Below, piece after piece: positions 62,001 through 64,000 of a DNA stretch of 64,000 nt; position 1 is the first letter of the stretch; the number at the start of each line of letters is the position of its first letter. The notes beneath the pieces are model-generated. The model did not search any database. It saw only the letters and a list, made by a program, of their open reading frames with translations, and was not told the DNA's origin. Both the position numbers and the translations under genes were made by a program. The DNA is taken from NCBI GenBank assembly GCA_049487715.1, contig CP150570.1:372001-436000 (forward strand). The letters are read 5' to 3'. This stretch comes from Pycnococcus provasolii (taxonomy: Eukaryota; Chlorophyta; Pseudoscourfieldiophyceae; Pseudoscourfieldiales).

Positions 62001-62609
62001 ATGGTATCGTTCAGCTCATCATCATCATCCATGTCGTCTCGTTCGTCGTCGGCGGCGCCATCAGGGTCGGCGTCGTCGTCGGCATCGTCTCAGCGGTCAT
62101 CTCGGTCTCGCTCTAGTGGCCCGTCTACTCGTGATATTCTCGTGATGTCCCTGGGAGTTTCTGGTGTGGTGTTTCTATACAAGAAGCGAAATTCGCTCAT
62201 GAAGTGGTTCGAAGGTAAAATGGGGAAATCTGGGGCTGGGTCGTCGTCATCTGGCGCGTCAGCGGGTGGTCGTTCGGCATTCGCGTTTCCGAAAGGCGAT
62301 GCATCAGCAGGGACGGCGTCACCACAGGGGGGTGTTCCCGCGCCGGCGACGCAGCGTATGGCAGGAGGACGGCGCGTCAACAACAAAAAGTCTGCAGCTT
62401 CCAAAAAGGCACGCGCGACGGCACGAGAGGCAAAACGCGCAGAGCAGGAGAGAAAGGCGGACGAGGAGACGAAGGCGGCAAAGGCCACCAAGGAGGAACG
62501 CGAATTGAACAAAAAAATCAACAACATGGCGGACTGGGAGAAGACATTCACCACAAAGTCTGAATACAAAATGGATGCAAGGCTTGGACGACCAGAGCGT
62601 CAGCCATAA
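62001..62609 (+). CDS. small single-TM, basic C-terminus protein, unknown
   Basis: 202 residues from the ATG at 62001. The first 45 residues are almost entirely Ser/Ala/Arg, resembling a plastid or mitochondrial presequence. A short hydrophobic helix (ILVMSLGVSGVVFLY) is followed by basic residues (KKRNSLMKWFEGKMGK), a Gly/Ser-rich linker, and a charged helix (SKKARATAREAKRAEQERKADEETK). The C-terminal stretch DWEKTFTTKSEYKMDARLG is the best candidate for a conserved motif. No family is recognised. It converges on PEX7 with 74 nt between stops. Confidence 0.6.
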   Translation: MVSFSSSSSSMSSRSSSAAPSGSASSSASSQRSSRSRSSGPSTRDILVMSLGVSGVVFLYKKRNSLMKWFEGKMGKSGAGSSSSGASAGGRSAFAFPKGDASAGTASPQGGVPAPATQRMAGGRRVNNKKSAASKKARATAREAKRAEQERKADEETKAAKATKEERELNKKINNMADWEKTFTTKSEYKMDARLGRPERQP

Positions 62610-62683
62610 GCAAATCGTGTGCGTTTCTTTTTGTGTGTGTGTGTGTCAAATATAATGCTTTTTTTTTTCTTCTCTACTCTATT

Positions 62684-63754
62684 CTACCGCATAGTCGTCG
62701 GTGACGGCCCGTCGATTGTGTAGAAGTGGCACACCTCGTCCCAGCCGCAGCTCGCAATGAATCCTTCGCGCAGCGGACTGATGTCAATGCCCACGCAGAA
62801 CTCCGAGTGTAAGCCGTCCCAAACGCGCATGCAGCTGTTCTCTGTCTCAACGCGCGTGTCCCACAGCCGAACCGTCATGTCGTACGAACAGCTCAGCATG
62901 CGCGCCTCGCTGTGTGGGTCGAAGCAGACGCGGCGAATTGCGTAGTGATGGCCGTGAAGCTGACTGACGGGTGCCTCGGGACGTCGCACGTCCCACAGCC
63001 CAATCGTCTTGTCGACGTTACCCGTCGCAAAGACGCAGTCCGCGTACTTGTTCCAGTCCACGGAGAGAACCTCGCTTCGACTTGCGCGCACAGTCAGAAC
63101 GCTGTGAGGCTGCCTGGTATCCCACACCTTGACGGTTCCATCTCCACTCGCGCTTGCAAAGACGTCCTTGTGCGCGGCATTCCACGCCGCGGCGTACACG
63201 CAGTACGTGTGCTCGTCGAACGACCTTATGGGTGCGCCACCAGGAGCGGCGCCACCGCCAGACATGGGAGGTGCTGGCGGACCATTTACGCTCCACAGCT
63301 TGAGGCTGTCGTCCCACGACGCGGAGACGAAGCAGTCTCTGCTGACGAGGTTCCACGACACGGCGTGCACTTCGTGCCTGTGTCCCTCGAAGCTCCTCAG
63401 AGGGTTCGCGTGCGGCGGCGCCGCCACGTTCCAGACTTTCACGGAGCCGTCACCGCATGCTGAGATGAGAACGTGTTCATTTTCTTCGGACCATGCGCAG
63501 TCGTAGATTCCATCCGCGGTATCGAACGCCGCGACGTCGACGCATGACGACATGGATGCGCCAGGTACACCAGCAGCAGCACCCCCCATCATGGGAGGTG
63601 CTCCTGGACCTCCTGGAATTAAGTCAACAACGTGTTGTCTTCCGTTTCCGATGATACCAAAGTTCTGCGACGTGGCGATGGCGACTCTGTCTGGGAAAAA
63701 CGGACTGAACTTCACCGCGTAGCCGTTGAACGACGTCTTGTAGTAGCTCGGCAT
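62684..63754 (-). CDS. PEX7: PEX7, peroxisomal PTS2 receptor
   Basis: PEX7 is the cytosolic WD40 receptor that imports PTS2-containing proteins into peroxisomes. 356 residues from the ATG at 63754. The N-terminus KTSFNGYAVKFSPFFPDRVAIATSQNFGIIGNG is diagnostic, as the plant and yeast proteins share FNGY-VKFSPF--SR-AVATAQNFGI-GNG. Six to seven WD repeats follow: VLISACGDGSVKVWNVA, CFVSASWDDSLKLWSV, VFASASGDGTVKVWDTRQ, VFATGNVDKTIGLWDVRR, MLSCSYDMTVRLWDTR, and the end FIASCGWDEVCHFYT. Two Gly/Pro-rich inserts lie in loops (GGPGAPPMMGGAAAG, GPPAPPMSGGGAAPGGAP). Length is slightly above the usual 315-330 because of these inserts. Confidence 0.93.
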   Translation of the reverse strand: MPSYYKTSFNGYAVKFSPFFPDRVAIATSQNFGIIGNGRQHVVDLIPGGPGAPPMMGGAAAGVPGASMSSCVDVAAFDTADGIYDCAWSEENEHVLISACGDGSVKVWNVAAPPHANPLRSFEGHRHEVHAVSWNLVSRDCFVSASWDDSLKLWSVNGPPAPPMSGGGAAPGGAPIRSFDEHTYCVYAAAWNAAHKDVFASASGDGTVKVWDTRQPHSVLTVRASRSEVLSVDWNKYADCVFATGNVDKTIGLWDVRRPEAPVSQLHGHHYAIRRVCFDPHSEARMLSCSYDMTVRLWDTRVETENSCMRVWDGLHSEFCVGIDISPLREGFIASCGWDEVCHFYTIDGPSPTTMR

Positions 63755-63880
63755 GATATGATAGGATAGGTGAGTGCGATGGACGAAGATACGAAACTCG
63801 CGAGAAATCCGGGCTTGGAGCGACTTTCCCCCGTGGCAGAGATCTGATTAGAGCCTGTGGACCAGAGGAGGCGGCGAGGC

Positions 63881-64000
63881 GGTTAGGGTTAGGGTTAGTG
63901 GGTTAGTGGGTTAGGGTTAGTGGGTTAGCGGGTTAGGGTTCGGGTTAGTGGGTTAGTGGGTTAGTGGGTTAGGGGGTTAGGGGTTAGGGTTACTGGGTTA
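63881..64000. repeat. degenerate telomere-like array reaching the right edge
   Basis: About 20 units of TTAGGG mixed with TTAGTGGG, TTAGCGGG and TTAGGGGG. It starts 127 nt upstream of the PEX7 start and continues past the window end, so its full length and whether it is a chromosome end are unknown. The irregular units argue for an interstitial or subtelomeric array. Confidence 0.85.

Noticed and set aside
1-64000. tRNA genes
   Set aside because: GGTTCGA-like words were checked (for example near 37710) but lay inside coding sequence and lacked paired acceptor stems.

Overview
The window is gene-dense nuclear DNA from a eukaryote, most likely a small green-lineage alga (prasinophyte-like). 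This is inferred from gene content. There is starch metabolism (a glucan, water dikinase and a SAP/CBM48 protein resembling PTST), a plant-type UDP-arabinose 4-epimerase, plastid ribosomal protein bTHXc, an AMT-type ammonium transporter and a MurD ligase, which points to a retained plastid peptidoglycan pathway. Most genes read as one long exon with short spacers. One short GT-AG intron (65 nt, 22790-22854) is well supported. TTAGGG-type arrays recur inside the window and fill its right end.

Layout. 0-9 kb: a secreted Cys-rich protein, UDP-arabinose 4-epimerase, a small acidic/basic protein, the SAP+CBM48 protein, a FAM177-like protein, an unknown small protein and nuclear poly(A) polymerase. 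9-20 kb: an N-terminal-motor kinesin, a Cys-rich fragment, a GT29 sialyltransferase-like gene broken by an apparent 1-nt indel, an EF-hand/TM/DUF285 surface protein, a small secreted protein and MurD. 20-29 kb: a tandem isochorismatase-like hydrolase, a minisatellite, an LRR receptor-like protein without a kinase, a NifU-like plastid protein and a beta-propeller/Asp-Asn hydroxylase fusion. 29-44 kb: a cyclic-nucleotide-binding protein, a TPR-like protein, bTHXc, nitronate monooxygenase, a repeat-module protein, the ammonium transporter and a PC-esterase-like protein. 44-55 kb: glucan, water dikinase, CSA/ERCC8, DNA polymerase epsilon subunit 2 and a tandem AlgH/DUF179 plastid protein. 55-57.5 kb: a decayed, unrecognised minus-strand ORF block, probably a mobile or viral-like insertion. 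57.8-64 kb: a Ded1/DDX3 DEAD-box helicase, a membrane protein, a small one-TM protein, PEX7 and a degenerate telomere-like array.

Organisation. Genes mostly alternate strands as convergent and divergent pairs, and convergent 3' ends are often only 60-220 nt apart. The TTAGGG-like tracts lie beside gene 5' ends and are absent from the convergent 3'-3' gaps. Several neighbours share themes (starch: SAP/CBM48 and GWD; plastid biogenesis: MurD, NifU-like, bTHXc, AlgH-like), but nothing suggests operon-like co-regulation. I saw no convincing tRNA, rRNA or CRISPR.
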